Assembly (NCBI GenBank): GCA_014879835.1
Contig: JACSRJ010000172.1
Coordinates: 1-33,923 of the forward strand
Length of the DNA stretch: 33,923 bases
DNA from: Anaerolinea sp.
GTDB lineage: Bacteria > Chloroflexota > Anaerolineae > Aggregatilineales > UBA2796
Direction: 5' to 3'
Part shown: piece by piece, positions 7,064 through 15,299 of the stretch
Position numbering within the stretch: the first letter of the stretch is position 1
Layout: every line of letters starts with the position of its first letter
Notes under the pieces: model-generated
Seen by the model: the letters and a program-made list of their open reading frames with translations, nothing else
What the model was told of the DNA's origin: nothing
Database searches by the model: none
Made by a program: the position numbers and the translations under genes

Positions 7064-8071
7064 ATGGACTTGCAAACCCTTTGGTTTATTTTGATTGCGG
7101 TGCTGTTCACCGGATTCTTTTTCCTTGAGGGCTTCGATTATGGGGTAGGTATCCTGCTGCCCTTCCTAAGCAAGGACAACAGCGGCCGACGGGTGATCAT
7201 CAATACGATTGGGCCCGTTTGGGATGGCAATGAAGTATGGCTTCTGACAGCGGGTGGGGCGATTTTTGCGGCCTTCCCTCACTGGTATGCTACCCTGTTC
7301 AGCGGCTTTTATGTAGCTTTGTTCCTGATCCTGATCGCATTGATCGTGCGCGGGGTGGCCTTTGAGTTTCGAAGCAAAGTTGAGAACAAAAATTGGAAAC
7401 GTATGTGGGATTGGGCGATCTGCTTCGGGAGCGCGGTTCCAGCGCTGCTATGGGGAGTCGCCATTGCCAACCTGCTCCACGGCGTAGCGATCAACGAGAA
7501 GATGATTTATGTAGGCACCTTCGGCGACTTGATCACCCCGTACTCGTTGGCTGGAGGCTTAACCACCTTCTGCCTGTTCACCTTGCACGGGGCGCTGTTT
7601 TTGGAACTCAAGACCGATGGCACTATCCGCCGCCGGGCCGCTGACGCTACGCGCTGGTTGTATCCGCCGCTTTTGGTGGTGATGGTTGGCTTTGTGTTTT
7701 TAAGTTCCTCCCAGACCACCATGTTTGATCAACTCAACCTCGGCAAAGTGTTGGCCGCTGGTGCAGCCGTGATCGGGCTGGTGGCAGCGGGCTTTTTGGT
7801 CTTTCGATCCCGATACGGGTACGCATTTTTGGCCACCAGCGTAACCATCGCTGGTACGGTGGCGCTGGCCTTCACCACACTGTTCCCGCGAGTGATGCCC
7901 TCCACCTTGGGTTTTGACCTCACCATCTACAATGCATCTTCCAGCCAATACACCTTAAGTGTGATGACGGTAATTGCCTTGACGTTGGTTCCCATTGTGC
8001 TGGCTTATCAGGCATGGACTTACTGGGTATTCCGCAAACGCCTTACCACTGAAAGCCATCTTGAGTACTGA
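7064..8071 (+). CDS. cydB: Cytochrome bd ubiquinol oxidase subunit II
   Basis: Second core subunit of the bd oxidase, paired with the gene just upstream. The N-terminus MDLQTLWFILIAVLFTGFFF leads into EGFDYGVGILLPF, and GPVWDGNEVWLLTAGGAIFAAFP is the hallmark CydB segment. About eight hydrophobic spans are seen over 335 aa. GGGAG stands 8 bases before the ATG at 7064, so that start is preferred to the ATG at 7058. The gene ends 16 bases before a hairpin (8087-8113). Function in microaerobic or stress respiration is known for the family. Confidence 0.97.
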   Translation: MDLQTLWFILIAVLFTGFFFLEGFDYGVGILLPFLSKDNSGRRVIINTIGPVWDGNEVWLLTAGGAIFAAFPHWYATLFSGFYVALFLILIALIVRGVAFEFRSKVENKNWKRMWDWAICFGSAVPALLWGVAIANLLHGVAINEKMIYVGTFGDLITPYSLAGGLTTFCLFTLHGALFLELKTDGTIRRRAADATRWLYPPLLVVMVGFVFLSSSQTTMFDQLNLGKVLAAGAAVIGLVAAGFLVFRSRYGYAFLATSVTIAGTVALAFTTLFPRVMPSTLGFDLTIYNASSSQYTLSVMTVIALTLVPIVLAYQAWTYWVFRKRLTTESHLEY

Positions 8072-8086
8072 TTGGGTTTAGCAAAT

Positions 8087-8113
8087 GAGGGCAAGTCTTG
8101 CGGGCTTGCCCTC
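8087..8113 (+). terminator. Hairpin after cydB, probable terminator
   Basis: A perfect 9-bp stem GAGGGCAAG/CTTGCCCTC (8087-8095 with 8105-8113). No T-run follows, so efficiency is uncertain. Confidence 0.5.
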
Positions 8114-8135
8114 ACCATCTATGTAGGTCAATTTC

Positions 8136-8155
8136 ATCCTCCCTTCGGGGAGGAT
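8136..8155 (+). other. Stable TTCG-loop hairpin before the TolB-like gene
   Basis: ATCCTCCC and GGGAGGAT pair around a TTCG tetraloop, an exceptionally stable fold. It lies about 40 bases before the ATG at 8196. It may be a second terminator stem for cydB or a 5'-end stabiliser of the next mRNA. Confidence 0.5.
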
Positions 8156-8195
8156 CGATTGGGTTAACCCTTCCATGTCCGAAAGGAGTCTGGTT

Positions 8196-9179
8196 ATGCC
8201 CCGTTCTTTGGTTTTGCGAATGGGCGCCATGGTTTTATTGATCACTGTCCTCATCTTTAATGGCAGTGCCGGAACGGTTATTCAGGGCCAGTCGCCCACC
8301 CCAACCCCAACTTCCGGTGCGAGTCAGTCGCCGCGTTCGATTCATGGCACCACCGGACGAATCACCTATGTGGGTACGCCCGAAGGGGGTAAGTACGCTG
8401 GTAAATCGGTGCTGTTTATGGTTGACCCTGACGGCAAGAATCGCAAGATATTGGTATGCAAAACGCAGGAGTACATCAACTATGAGTCTCTGGCGTGGTC
8501 ACCGGATGGCAAATGGTTGGCGTTTTCATGGTACAACGGCAATCAGGACATCTACATTATGGATGCTGAGGGCGAGAACCTGACCCGCCTTACCACGGAT
8601 GAAGCCCCAGAAGGATCACCTGCATGGTCACCGGATAGCACCATGATCGTTTTCACCAGTGATCGGGGCGACTTTCGAGACCTCTACATTGTGGGGGTGG
8701 ATGGCAAAAACGAACGCCGCCTGACTGACAATGGCGCGGATAATGATTTTCCGGCTTGGTCGCCAGATGGGCAGCGGATCGCTTTCAGTTCGAACTGGGA
8801 TGGCACATGGCTGCTCTACACCATGGATGTCAGCGGGCACGACATGATCCTGCTGGCTGAATCCGATACGGAGCAGAAAGAACCAGCATGGTCACCGGAC
8901 GGCAGTATGATTGCGTATGTGTCCTCTTCACCGGGGGAAGTGTATGTGATGAACAGCGACGGCTCCAATGTGCGCAAGGTTACGGAAGGCGGGGGATTCA
9001 ACACAAACCCAATCTTCTCACCCGATGGCAAGTATCTGGCCTTCTCACGGTTTGGGAGTATCCCCAATGCCAAGGCCGGACATTCCTTTGCGATCATGAT
9101 GGCCGACTTAGAGACTCTGACTTTAGCGCCGCTGTTCTCCAGTGCCAGCCCGATGGAGCAGTTCACTTGGTCTCAGTAG
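8196..9179 (+). CDS. Secreted TolB-like beta-propeller protein
   Basis: An exported protein of 327 aa. After a signal peptide (MPRSLVLRMGAMVLLITVLI) it carries about six WD40-like/PD40 blades with the repeated motif A-W-S-P-D-G (for example LAWSPDGKWLAFSW, PAWSPDGQRIAFSS, IFSPDGKYLAFSR), each followed by an I-Y-x-M-D-x-[DE]-G-x-N turn. Such propellers usually act as protein- or ligand-binding scaffolds outside the cytoplasm; it is not the Tol-Pal TolB, since no tol genes are near. GAAAGGAG stands 7 bases before the ATG at 8196, which is why that start is chosen over ATG 8175. It stands alone between cydB and a convergent KAS III gene. A related protein is encoded at 18160-19275. Confidence 0.85.
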   Translation: MPRSLVLRMGAMVLLITVLIFNGSAGTVIQGQSPTPTPTSGASQSPRSIHGTTGRITYVGTPEGGKYAGKSVLFMVDPDGKNRKILVCKTQEYINYESLAWSPDGKWLAFSWYNGNQDIYIMDAEGENLTRLTTDEAPEGSPAWSPDSTMIVFTSDRGDFRDLYIVGVDGKNERRLTDNGADNDFPAWSPDGQRIAFSSNWDGTWLLYTMDVSGHDMILLAESDTEQKEPAWSPDGSMIAYVSSSPGEVYVMNSDGSNVRKVTEGGGFNTNPIFSPDGKYLAFSRFGSIPNAKAGHSFAIMMADLETLTLAPLFSSASPMEQFTWSQ

Positions 9180-9230
9180 GGCACTCCATGTTATACCTTC
9201 CCTTTTAAGGTTTCCTTCAAAGTTCCGATT

Positions 9231-9257
9231 CCCCCCATCTCCACTGGAGAAAGGGGG
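9231..9257. other. Intergenic hairpin
   Basis: CCCCC-CA-TCTCC-ACT-GGAGA-AA-GGGGG forms a stem with a small internal loop between two convergent genes. It may end the plus-strand transcript of the TolB-like gene, though no T-run is seen. Confidence 0.4.
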
Positions 9258-9323
9258 AGTCGGGAACGAGGGCAATCGCAGCGGTAACTGCCCTATTCAC
9301 CTGAGTCCGCTGTGAGTTGGACA

Positions 9324-9358
9324 CCAAAAACCCCCTTTTCGGTTATGAAAAGGGGGTT
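9324..9358 (-). terminator. Terminator after the KAS III gene
   Basis: An 11-bp perfect stem (9348-9358 with 9329-9339) is followed on the minus strand by a run of T (GGGGGTTTTTGG). It ends the minus-strand run that starts with the sigma factor. Confidence 0.8.
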
Positions 9359-9397
9359 CACTGAGCGTCTAACACCTTCGTGATGGGTTCGTCCCGA

Positions 9398-10540
9398 TTA
9401 CTTCTTTTTTCGGGATTCGGCGCGACGAAACTGCATCGCCAGCAAGAACTGCTGCACAAGGTCTTGGGCCCTGCCTACCGTGCGCTTGGCCAAGAATCGT
9501 GCCCGTCCTAAAGAGAACAAAGTATGTGCAGGGGTAAATTCGCCCACCCCAAACTGAACGACTGCACTTGCCCACGTAAGACCAGCTCCAAAAGCGCACA
9601 TCACCATTTTATCGCCGGGTTTGCAGCGCCCTTCTTCAATGGCCTCCACCATGGCCAGAGGCACAGAAGCAGCGGAGGTGTTGCCGTACTTCTGGATGTT
9701 CACCATGAACTTTTCCAGTGGTTGACGCATCATGCGGGCTGCGGCTTCAATGATCCGTAGGTTTGCTTGATGAGGGATGAACAGTTGAATATCCTCTGGC
9801 AGCAGCCCGGCCTTATCAACAACCCGCTTCATCGATGAGGCAATTGTCCGAGTGGCAAACTTAAACACGGTTTGCCCATCCATTTTCAGGAACATAAGGC
9901 GTTCGTTAAAGATTTTGTCCTTATAGGCTCCAAAGGGCATTACCGAACCACCGCCGGGCACATAAAGGGCTTCTACCCCACTCCCGTCCGAACCCAATTC
10001 AAAGGTCATAACTCCAGCGGGCTGCTCACTTGGCTGCAAGACCACGGAGGCAGAGGCATCGCCAAAAAGGACACAGGTGGTTCGATCTTCGTAGTCTGTG
10101 CCATAGGAGACCACATCGGTTCCAACGACGAGGACATTGTTAAATGCCCCGCTTTGAATAAACTGAGTTCCGACCACAAGGGCATAAACCCACCCAGAGC
10201 AGCCCGCCGTAATTTGGAACGATCCACATTTGGCGCCCAGCTTATCTTGGACAATGGTTGCCACGCCGGGCACCAAGTAATCTGGTGAAGTACTGGCAAC
10301 AATGATCAAATCGAGATCAGTTGCCTTCAAGCCTGCCGATGCCAGCGCTTTTTCAGCGCTCTTCACCGACAGATCAGAACATTGTTCATTCTCCGCCCGC
10401 AGGTGGCGCTCTTTAATGCCAGTACGGGTCGTGATCCATTCGTCGCTGGTTTCGACCATCTTCTCCAGATCAGCGTTGGTCAGAACCCGCTCTGGGACAT
10501 ATTTGCCCCATCCTGTGATTTTTGCGTAACGTTCAGGCAT
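9398..10540 (-). CDS. fabH: 3-oxoacyl-ACP synthase III (KAS III) family protein with C-terminal extension
   Basis: Thiolase-fold condensing enzyme; FabH starts fatty-acid synthesis by joining acetyl-CoA or another acyl-CoA to malonyl-ACP. The full catalytic triad is present: Cys114 (TAGCSGW), His257 (IPHQAN) and Asn287 (YGNTSAAS). The family body ends near residue 335; the remaining 45 or so residues are basic and end RRAESRKKK, an extension not typical of FabH. AGAGG lies 4-5 bases before the ATG. It follows the membrane-protein gene by 30 bases and shares its strand with the ECF sigma factor, so co-transcription is likely, and a terminator lies 40 bases downstream. Housekeeping FabH or a secondary lipid/polyketide role cannot be told apart here. 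A divergent relative lies at 31903-32892. Confidence 0.92.
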   Translation of the reverse strand: MPERYAKITGWGKYVPERVLTNADLEKMVETSDEWITTRTGIKERHLRAENEQCSDLSVKSAEKALASAGLKATDLDLIIVASTSPDYLVPGVATIVQDKLGAKCGSFQITAGCSGWVYALVVGTQFIQSGAFNNVLVVGTDVVSYGTDYEDRTTCVLFGDASASVVLQPSEQPAGVMTFELGSDGSGVEALYVPGGGSVMPFGAYKDKIFNERLMFLKMDGQTVFKFATRTIASSMKRVVDKAGLLPEDIQLFIPHQANLRIIEAAARMMRQPLEKFMVNIQKYGNTSAASVPLAMVEAIEEGRCKPGDKMVMCAFGAGLTWASAVVQFGVGEFTPAHTLFSLGRARFLAKRTVGRAQDLVQQFLLAMQFRRAESRKKK

Positions 10541-10570
10541 GATACCTCTATCACCCCTTTATAGCTCAAG

Positions 10571-11011
10571 TTATACGTTTGCCGGATTCAGTGAGAGGGA
10601 TGAATCTGCATCCGCGGTAGTAGCGCTCTTTCCGCGCAAATCAACCACACGACGTACCCCAAGAAGGGTCAAACCCGCTGCAATGGTCAACCCACTTAGC
10701 CCTGCCGCAATCTGGAACCCCGAAGGCAGGCGGCGCCAACGCATAAGCCATGCAGGAACGGGGATTTTGCTCGACTCCCCTATCAGCTCACGTTTGAGTC
10801 GGCTCAGAAACTCGGCACTGGGTTCAACCGGGGGAAAGGCTGTGCTCAGACTTGCGGCCAGAGCGAACAACTGTCGTTCAACCGGGCTGAAAACGGAGAG
10901 ATCGGCCTCAAATTTAGCACCTTTAGCGAGGGCTTCTGCTTGCTGAGCGAGCAGTTCGGTCAGGCGCTCCTCAGTGCTGGAAATGCGGTTCTTATCGTCG
11001 TGTGTAGTCAT
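10571..11011 (-). CDS. Single-span membrane protein paired with the ECF sigma factor (possible anti-sigma factor)
   Basis: A 146-aa protein: a soluble, charged N-terminal part of about 95 residues (EERLTELLAQQAEALAKGAKF, then a segment ending LSRLKRELIG), one membrane span near residues 97-118 (FQIAAGLSGLTIAAGLTLLG) and a short tail after RRVVDLRGK. It starts 8 bases after the sigma-factor stop, with GGAG before the ATG, so the two are translationally close. That gene order and topology are typical of anti-sigma factors, but no zinc-binding HxxxCxxC motif is present, so the role is inferred from position alone. Confidence 0.7.
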   Translation of the reverse strand: MTTHDDKNRISSTEERLTELLAQQAEALAKGAKFEADLSVFSPVERQLFALAASLSTAFPPVEPSAEFLSRLKRELIGESSKIPVPAWLMRWRRLPSGFQIAAGLSGLTIAAGLTLLGVRRVVDLRGKSATTADADSSLSLNPANV

Positions 11012-11019
11012 ACCTTCTC

Positions 11020-11640
11020 CTAACGCCGCTGCTCCTCCTTGGCACGGCGGAGCGCTTCAGCTTGATCTGAGGTTTCCTGACGCAGCAGTTCTTCACGCAG
11101 AGCGAGAAGGGTGCGGTGGTACAGGGATTTGATCGCGCCTTCCGTGCGTTCCATGATCTGCCCAATCTCCTGATTGGAGAGTTTGTCCACAAACTTCAGC
11201 ACAATCAACTGCTGTCGTTCTTCGGGCAGGCGCTGAAAGGCCTCAACCAATCGACGCTGTTCGTCCTCTTCTTCCGCCGCATGTTCAGGTGCTTCTGCCC
11301 GAAGGCGTGAAGCCACAAAATCATCCAGAGGAATCACCTTACGGCGGTTCTGGTCACGATGCCAGTTCGCTACCAGATTATGGGCAATACGATACAACCA
11401 AGCCTGAAAAGGAAGTCCACGTTCTACGTAATTCTGGATATGGAGCATTGCTCGCTGCCATGTCCGCGCCGTCAAATCTTCCGCATCATGATGATTGCCT
11501 GTTCGGTAGTACACGTAGTTGTAGACCTTCTTGGCGTACCGCTCGTACAGCATCCCAAAGGCAGTTTTATCCTCCCTTGCCCATAGGACGAGGGTAGAAT
11601 CATCTGCCGCTGCATAATCCCTTCCGTCAGATACCGTCAT
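11020..11640 (-). CDS. ECF-type RNA polymerase sigma factor
   Basis: A 206-aa alternative sigma factor with only regions 2 and 4. Region 2 (about residues 20-90) shows YERYAKKVYNYVYYRTGNHHDAEDLTARTW and FQAWLYRIAHNLVANWHRD, the core-binding and -10-reading helices. Region 4 (about 135-185) reads LVEAFQRLPEERQQLIVLKF with an HTH SNQEIGQIMERTEGAIKSL. The tail is charged (EALRRAKEEQRR). It heads a likely operon with a membrane protein and a KAS III gene, so membrane or lipid stress is a plausible signal, by inference. The promoter candidate at 11690-11695 lies about 50 bases upstream. Confidence 0.93.
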   Translation of the reverse strand: MTVSDGRDYAAADDSTLVLWAREDKTAFGMLYERYAKKVYNYVYYRTGNHHDAEDLTARTWQRAMLHIQNYVERGLPFQAWLYRIAHNLVANWHRDQNRRKVIPLDDFVASRLRAEAPEHAAEEEDEQRRLVEAFQRLPEERQQLIVLKFVDKLSNQEIGQIMERTEGAIKSLYHRTLLALREELLRQETSDQAEALRRAKEEQRR

Positions 11641-11689
11641 AACTAAGAAACACTCATGTTTGGTTCAGGTTGCGTTGACTCACCCATGA

Positions 11690-11695
11690 ATTATA
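11690..11695 (-). promoter_or_regulatory. -10 element upstream of the sigma-factor gene
   Basis: A perfect TATAAT on the minus strand, about 50 bases before the sigma-factor ATG. The -35 is weak (CGTTAG at 17 bases), so an activator or a different sigma specificity is possible. Confidence 0.45.
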
Positions 11696-11844
11696 GCGAA
11701 TGTTGATAGTTTCTAACGAAAGGGGGCGGATCAAGGCGCGGGATGGGGGTGTCAGCATTTTGATTTAGTGCTCCCCAAGTGAGCCTTGGTCTTGAGTCAA
11801 TTTCCGGTACCCACCCATCCCATTTATGAAGGTGCAGAAATTTC

Positions 11845-11880
11845 ACTCATTGGCGTCTGGCTAAAATTCGGATATTCTCG
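11845..11880 (+). promoter_or_regulatory. Promoter of the nucleotidyltransferase-like gene
   Basis: TTGGCG, a 17-base spacer and TATTCT lie about 30 bases before the ATG at 11909, a fair match to the housekeeping pattern. The rest of the intergenic region (11641-11908) shows nothing else clear. Confidence 0.45.
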
Positions 11881-11908
11881 ATACACGATCTATTGAAGGG
11901 CGGTACGT

Positions 11909-12859
11909 ATGGATTATTTCACTTCCCGCCAGAACTCTCTTGAGGAAGCCATTCTCCGCACAATGATTTACGCCGACGTATTTGAATATCCTCTGCAGGT
12001 GGCGGAAATTCACTTTTTTCTGATTGGTATGCGGGCTACGCTGGATGAGGTCTACGAGGTTCTGTCTACTTCTCCGCGCCTTGCGGTGGATCTGGAACAG
12101 ATCGGAGATTACTACACCCTTCGAGGCAGAAGCGACCTTGTTGCCCTTCGAGAAAAACGTGCCGATGCCTCAGTCAAACTCTGGAAAAAAGCTGAACGTT
12201 ATGCTGCCCAGATAGCGCGCCTGCCCTTTGTGCGCATGGTAGCCATCACTGGGGCCCTGTCAATGCTTAACGCGGATGATCACCATGATGATATTGATTA
12301 TCTGGTAGTTACTGCTGCTGGTCGCGTTTGGTTGGCACGTTTGCTTGCTTTAGGTGTGGTGCGTCTGGCCCGTCTGCGAGGGGTACACCTATGCCCCAAC
12401 TACGTCTTGTCAGAGTCAGCCCTGCCTCAGACGCCGCGTGATCTGTTCATTGCCCATGAAATTGTTCAGATGGTGCCGCTCTCCGGGATACCTGTTTATC
12501 AGAATATGCGGTGGATCAACGGCTGGACACAGGTGCATTTGCCCAATGCCACCGACACCCATCGGCCTGTGCCTGATCTCTCCCCAAAACGTTTGGGCAA
12601 GTCCCTCCAACGCATCGGTGAGCGGCTTTTGGGTGGACGTTTGGGCACAGCTCTAGAGCAGTGGGAAATGCGCCGCAAACAGCGCAAACTGCGGGCTGAG
12701 AACCCCCAACGCAGCCCCGCTGTATTTCTCGATGCGACGCAGGTTAAAGGGCACTTTACCGATCATGGGGCACGGGTATTGACTCAGTATAAAGCGGGTC
12801 TCGTTGCGCACAATCTGCGCGAAGCCTCTGGCAAGACCGCTCCTTTATCGTCGGGTTGA
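11909..12859 (+). CDS. Nucleotidyltransferase-fold protein
   Basis: A 316-aa cytoplasmic protein. The first 75 residues look like a winged-helix region (LEEAILRTMIYADVFEYPL). Residues 115-130 read GALSMLNADDHHDDID, the G-[SA]...D-x-D signature of polymerase-beta-type nucleotidyltransferases, with the two Asp that hold the metal, then YLVV. The C-terminal part is basic (RRKQRKLRAEN). Substrate is unknown; related proteins transfer nucleotides to antibiotics, tRNA or proteins, or act as toxins. The radical SAM gene follows after about 30 bases, and this pairing suggests a shared, still unknown, pathway. No antitoxin-like partner is seen. Confidence 0.75.
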   Translation: MDYFTSRQNSLEEAILRTMIYADVFEYPLQVAEIHFFLIGMRATLDEVYEVLSTSPRLAVDLEQIGDYYTLRGRSDLVALREKRADASVKLWKKAERYAAQIARLPFVRMVAITGALSMLNADDHHDDIDYLVVTAAGRVWLARLLALGVVRLARLRGVHLCPNYVLSESALPQTPRDLFIAHEIVQMVPLSGIPVYQNMRWINGWTQVHLPNATDTHRPVPDLSPKRLGKSLQRIGERLLGGRLGTALEQWEMRRKQRKLRAENPQRSPAVFLDATQVKGHFTDHGARVLTQYKAGLVAHNLREASGKTAPLSSG

Positions 12860-12888
12860 GCAACCATCGTTAAGGTTAATGCCGATTG

Positions 12889-14391
12889 ATGCGTTCATTA
12901 CAATCTACTACTGAGGGCACACCTGACATTCTGCTGGTCAATCCGCTCTTTGTCTACAAAGACCCGGTTGAAACGCAGTTGATGAATCCCTACTTCCCTT
13001 TGGGGCTGCTGTATTTGGCGGCAGTGCTGCGGCAAAACCAGTATTCGGTCGCCATCTACGATGGCGCTTTTGAACCGGACTACACCGGCTTTGAGTCTGT
13101 GATGCAGCAGCTAAAACCCAAAGTTGTGGGCATCACAGCCTTGATCACGGTACGCAAGAATGCGCTGGATCTCGCCGAGATCGCCAAGCGGTACGGGGCA
13201 ACGGTGATTTTTGGCGGGCCAGACCCCACCGGCAAACCCGAAGCATACCTCCGGCACACCAATGCGGAAGGCAGTCGGGTGGTTGATCTGATCGTGTGGG
13301 ACGAAGGAGAGATCACCCTGATCGAGCTGATGAACAAGCTTACCGGGAGGGCTGGCGCAGAACTGCTCAGCCTCCAAATGATCAAGGGGCTGCGATTTCT
13401 TGATGATCACGGCAAAATGGTTACCACCCCGCGCCGTCCGGCCATTGACGATCTGGATTCGCTCCCCTTTCCCGCCCGTGATCTGATCGACATTGACGCC
13501 TACCGCACCCATTGGCGGGCCAAACATGGCTACTGGAGCCTAAGCATCATCAACACCAGAGGCTGCCCTTACGCCTGCACATGGTGTCAGAAGGGTATCT
13601 TCGGGCGCTCTTATCGATCCCGATCAGCAGCCAATGTGGCTGAAGAAATGCGCTATCTCAAGGAACATTATCAGCCTGATCAGATTCGGGTGGTGGATGA
13701 CATTACGGGGGTTGATCGCGATTGGGTCTTTGAGTGGCGCGATGAAGTGGTCAAACGTGAGGCTAACATCCCCTTTGAGTGCCTTAGTCGGGTCAATTTA
13801 GTGGATGTGCCCATGTTAACGGCCCTTCAGGAGATTGGCTGTAAGAAGATTTACTTTGGCGCTGAGAGTGGTTCTCAGAAAGTTCTCAATGCCATGAAAA
13901 AGGGCTCCAAAGTGGAGCAAATCTACCGTGCTGCCGAGGCCTGCCGTCAGGTAGGAATCCACGTGTACTACTTTATGATGGTAGGCTACCCCGGCGAGGA
14001 ACTGGAAGACCTTCACCTCTCGGTCAAACTGCTGATTGAGACCCTTCCCGACAGTTTTAGCACGACCATCGCTTACCCCCTGCCGGGCACGGAATTTTAT
14101 CAACAGGTGCGGGAGCGGATCATGCACGATGGTGATGATTGGGCGTTCACGGCTGAAAACAAACTGCTGTTTGAACGGGGCAAATACAATACCTTGTTTT
14201 ATCGCTGGGTACAGCGCTGGTTTAATAAAGAGTGGGATGTGGCCCTGACTCGCGCTGGACGTACCCATCCCCCCTTGCATACACGTCTACGAGATCTGGT
14301 GGGTTTATATGTTTGTCGGGCGATGGTAAAGGTGCTTGCACGTATGCCGGGTGGGACCACCATCGAGTTTAAACCTGCCCCCGGACGTTAA
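12889..14391 (+). CDS. B12-binding-domain radical SAM protein
   Basis: A 500-aa enzyme of the cobalamin-dependent radical SAM type. Residues 12-145 form a B12-binding-like Rossmann domain (DILLVNPL, GLLYLAAVLRQ, VVGITAL, VIFGGPDP), but the usual D-x-H-x-x-G cobalamin-His motif is absent. Residues 226-233 (CPYACTWC) give the CxxxCxxC cluster that binds the 4Fe-4S and SAM, followed by TIM-barrel features such as IYFGAESGSQKVL and YYFMMVGYPGEE. Such enzymes perform methyl transfers, cyclisations or rearrangements; members are often annotated BchE-like by default. ATG at 12889 is chosen over an adjacent TTG; its ribosome site is weak, so coupling to the upstream gene is likely. Substrate is unknown. 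Confidence 0.9.
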   Translation: MRSLQSTTEGTPDILLVNPLFVYKDPVETQLMNPYFPLGLLYLAAVLRQNQYSVAIYDGAFEPDYTGFESVMQQLKPKVVGITALITVRKNALDLAEIAKRYGATVIFGGPDPTGKPEAYLRHTNAEGSRVVDLIVWDEGEITLIELMNKLTGRAGAELLSLQMIKGLRFLDDHGKMVTTPRRPAIDDLDSLPFPARDLIDIDAYRTHWRAKHGYWSLSIINTRGCPYACTWCQKGIFGRSYRSRSAANVAEEMRYLKEHYQPDQIRVVDDITGVDRDWVFEWRDEVVKREANIPFECLSRVNLVDVPMLTALQEIGCKKIYFGAESGSQKVLNAMKKGSKVEQIYRAAEACRQVGIHVYYFMMVGYPGEELEDLHLSVKLLIETLPDSFSTTIAYPLPGTEFYQQVRERIMHDGDDWAFTAENKLLFERGKYNTLFYRWVQRWFNKEWDVALTRAGRTHPPLHTRLRDLVGLYVCRAMVKVLARMPGGTTIEFKPAPGR

Positions 14392-14422
14392 TCGATCCGC
14401 TCCTGAAGGCAGGGTCAGACCG

Positions 14423-15112
14423 TTAGGAAGCAATCATGTAACCCACCCCATGAATGGTACGGATGAAACGAGGCGACTCCGAATCATCCTCAATCTTGGC
14501 TCGGAGATTACGTACATGGGCACGCACCAGATCAGGATCGCCAGTATTGGGAGGATAGTCCCACACCGCTTCTAACAAACGCTGGGGCGCAAGGGCTTGG
14601 TTGGGGTGTTCCATCAGATATCGTAGGAGGCGATGTTCAGTGGCCGTAAGCTGAACGACCCGATCCCCTACCGATACCTGATAGGTATCCGAGTCGAGCT
14701 TCACCCCGGAAATCTGAATCACCGGCTCCTCATCCTGATCTCGTCTGATCCGGCGCATGAGTGCCCTTACCCGAGCCTTCAGTTCCGTCAGTTCAAAGGG
14801 TTTGGTCACATAATCGTCGGCTCCAGCGTCCAACCCCACCACGACATCGTCTGTCTTGTCATGGGCAGTCAAAAACAACACTGGGAGATCAATAAAGCGA
14901 TTGTCGGAGCGAATCTGACGACATAATGTCAGCCCGTCCATACCCGGCATGGTGATGTCCAGAATCACCAGATCAGGACGGCGGATCATGATCTTGTACC
15001 ATGCCTCCTGTCCGCTAGTGGCCTGCCCGATCTCATAACCTTCGCGCCCTAAAGCACGCCCCAGAGTCCCCAGCACCTCAACTTCATCATCAACTGTCAA
15101 GATATATGTCAT
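14423..15112 (-). CDS. OmpR/PhoB-family response regulator (orphan)
   Basis: A 229-aa two-component regulator. The receiver domain has the acidic pair D8-D9, the phospho-acceptor D52 (LDITMPGMDG), Thr82 and Lys104 (YVTKPFE). The C-terminal winged helix (about 130-228) has the OmpR features LTATEHRLLRYLMEHPNQAL and VRAHVRNLRAKIEDD and ends FIRTIHGVGYMI. ATG at 15112 is preferred to an upstream GTG (15154), because the extended -10 at 15160-15168 places the transcript start close to that GTG. No histidine kinase lies nearby, so its partner is encoded elsewhere. It converges with the radical SAM gene across 31 bases, with no clear terminator. Confidence 0.95.
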   Translation of the reverse strand: MTYILTVDDEVEVLGTLGRALGREGYEIGQATSGQEAWYKIMIRRPDLVILDITMPGMDGLTLCRQIRSDNRFIDLPVLFLTAHDKTDDVVVGLDAGADDYVTKPFELTELKARVRALMRRIRRDQDEEPVIQISGVKLDSDTYQVSVGDRVVQLTATEHRLLRYLMEHPNQALAPQRLLEAVWDYPPNTGDPDLVRAHVRNLRAKIEDDSESPRFIRTIHGVGYMIAS

Positions 15113-15159
15113 AGTCGCCCCAGAAATTGTGCTTGTGAATTTTGTGACTCTCACTGGTC

Positions 15160-15168
15160 ATTATAGCA
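15160..15168 (-). promoter_or_regulatory. Extended -10 promoter of the response regulator
   Basis: The minus strand reads TGCTATAAT, a perfect extended -10. The -35 is weak, as expected for this promoter class. The start would be about 40 bases before the ATG at 15112. Confidence 0.6.
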
Positions 15169-15299
15169 TTGCGCTGCACAAAGCACCCTGTCCCCATTTT
15201 GCCTCGAATCAGGAAAATATGACCTTCCGGAAATCTTCCAATTCCGGGTTAAAATGGGCTTCATTGAACCGATGCTCGGCCGCTGTTTAGTCAGGATTT

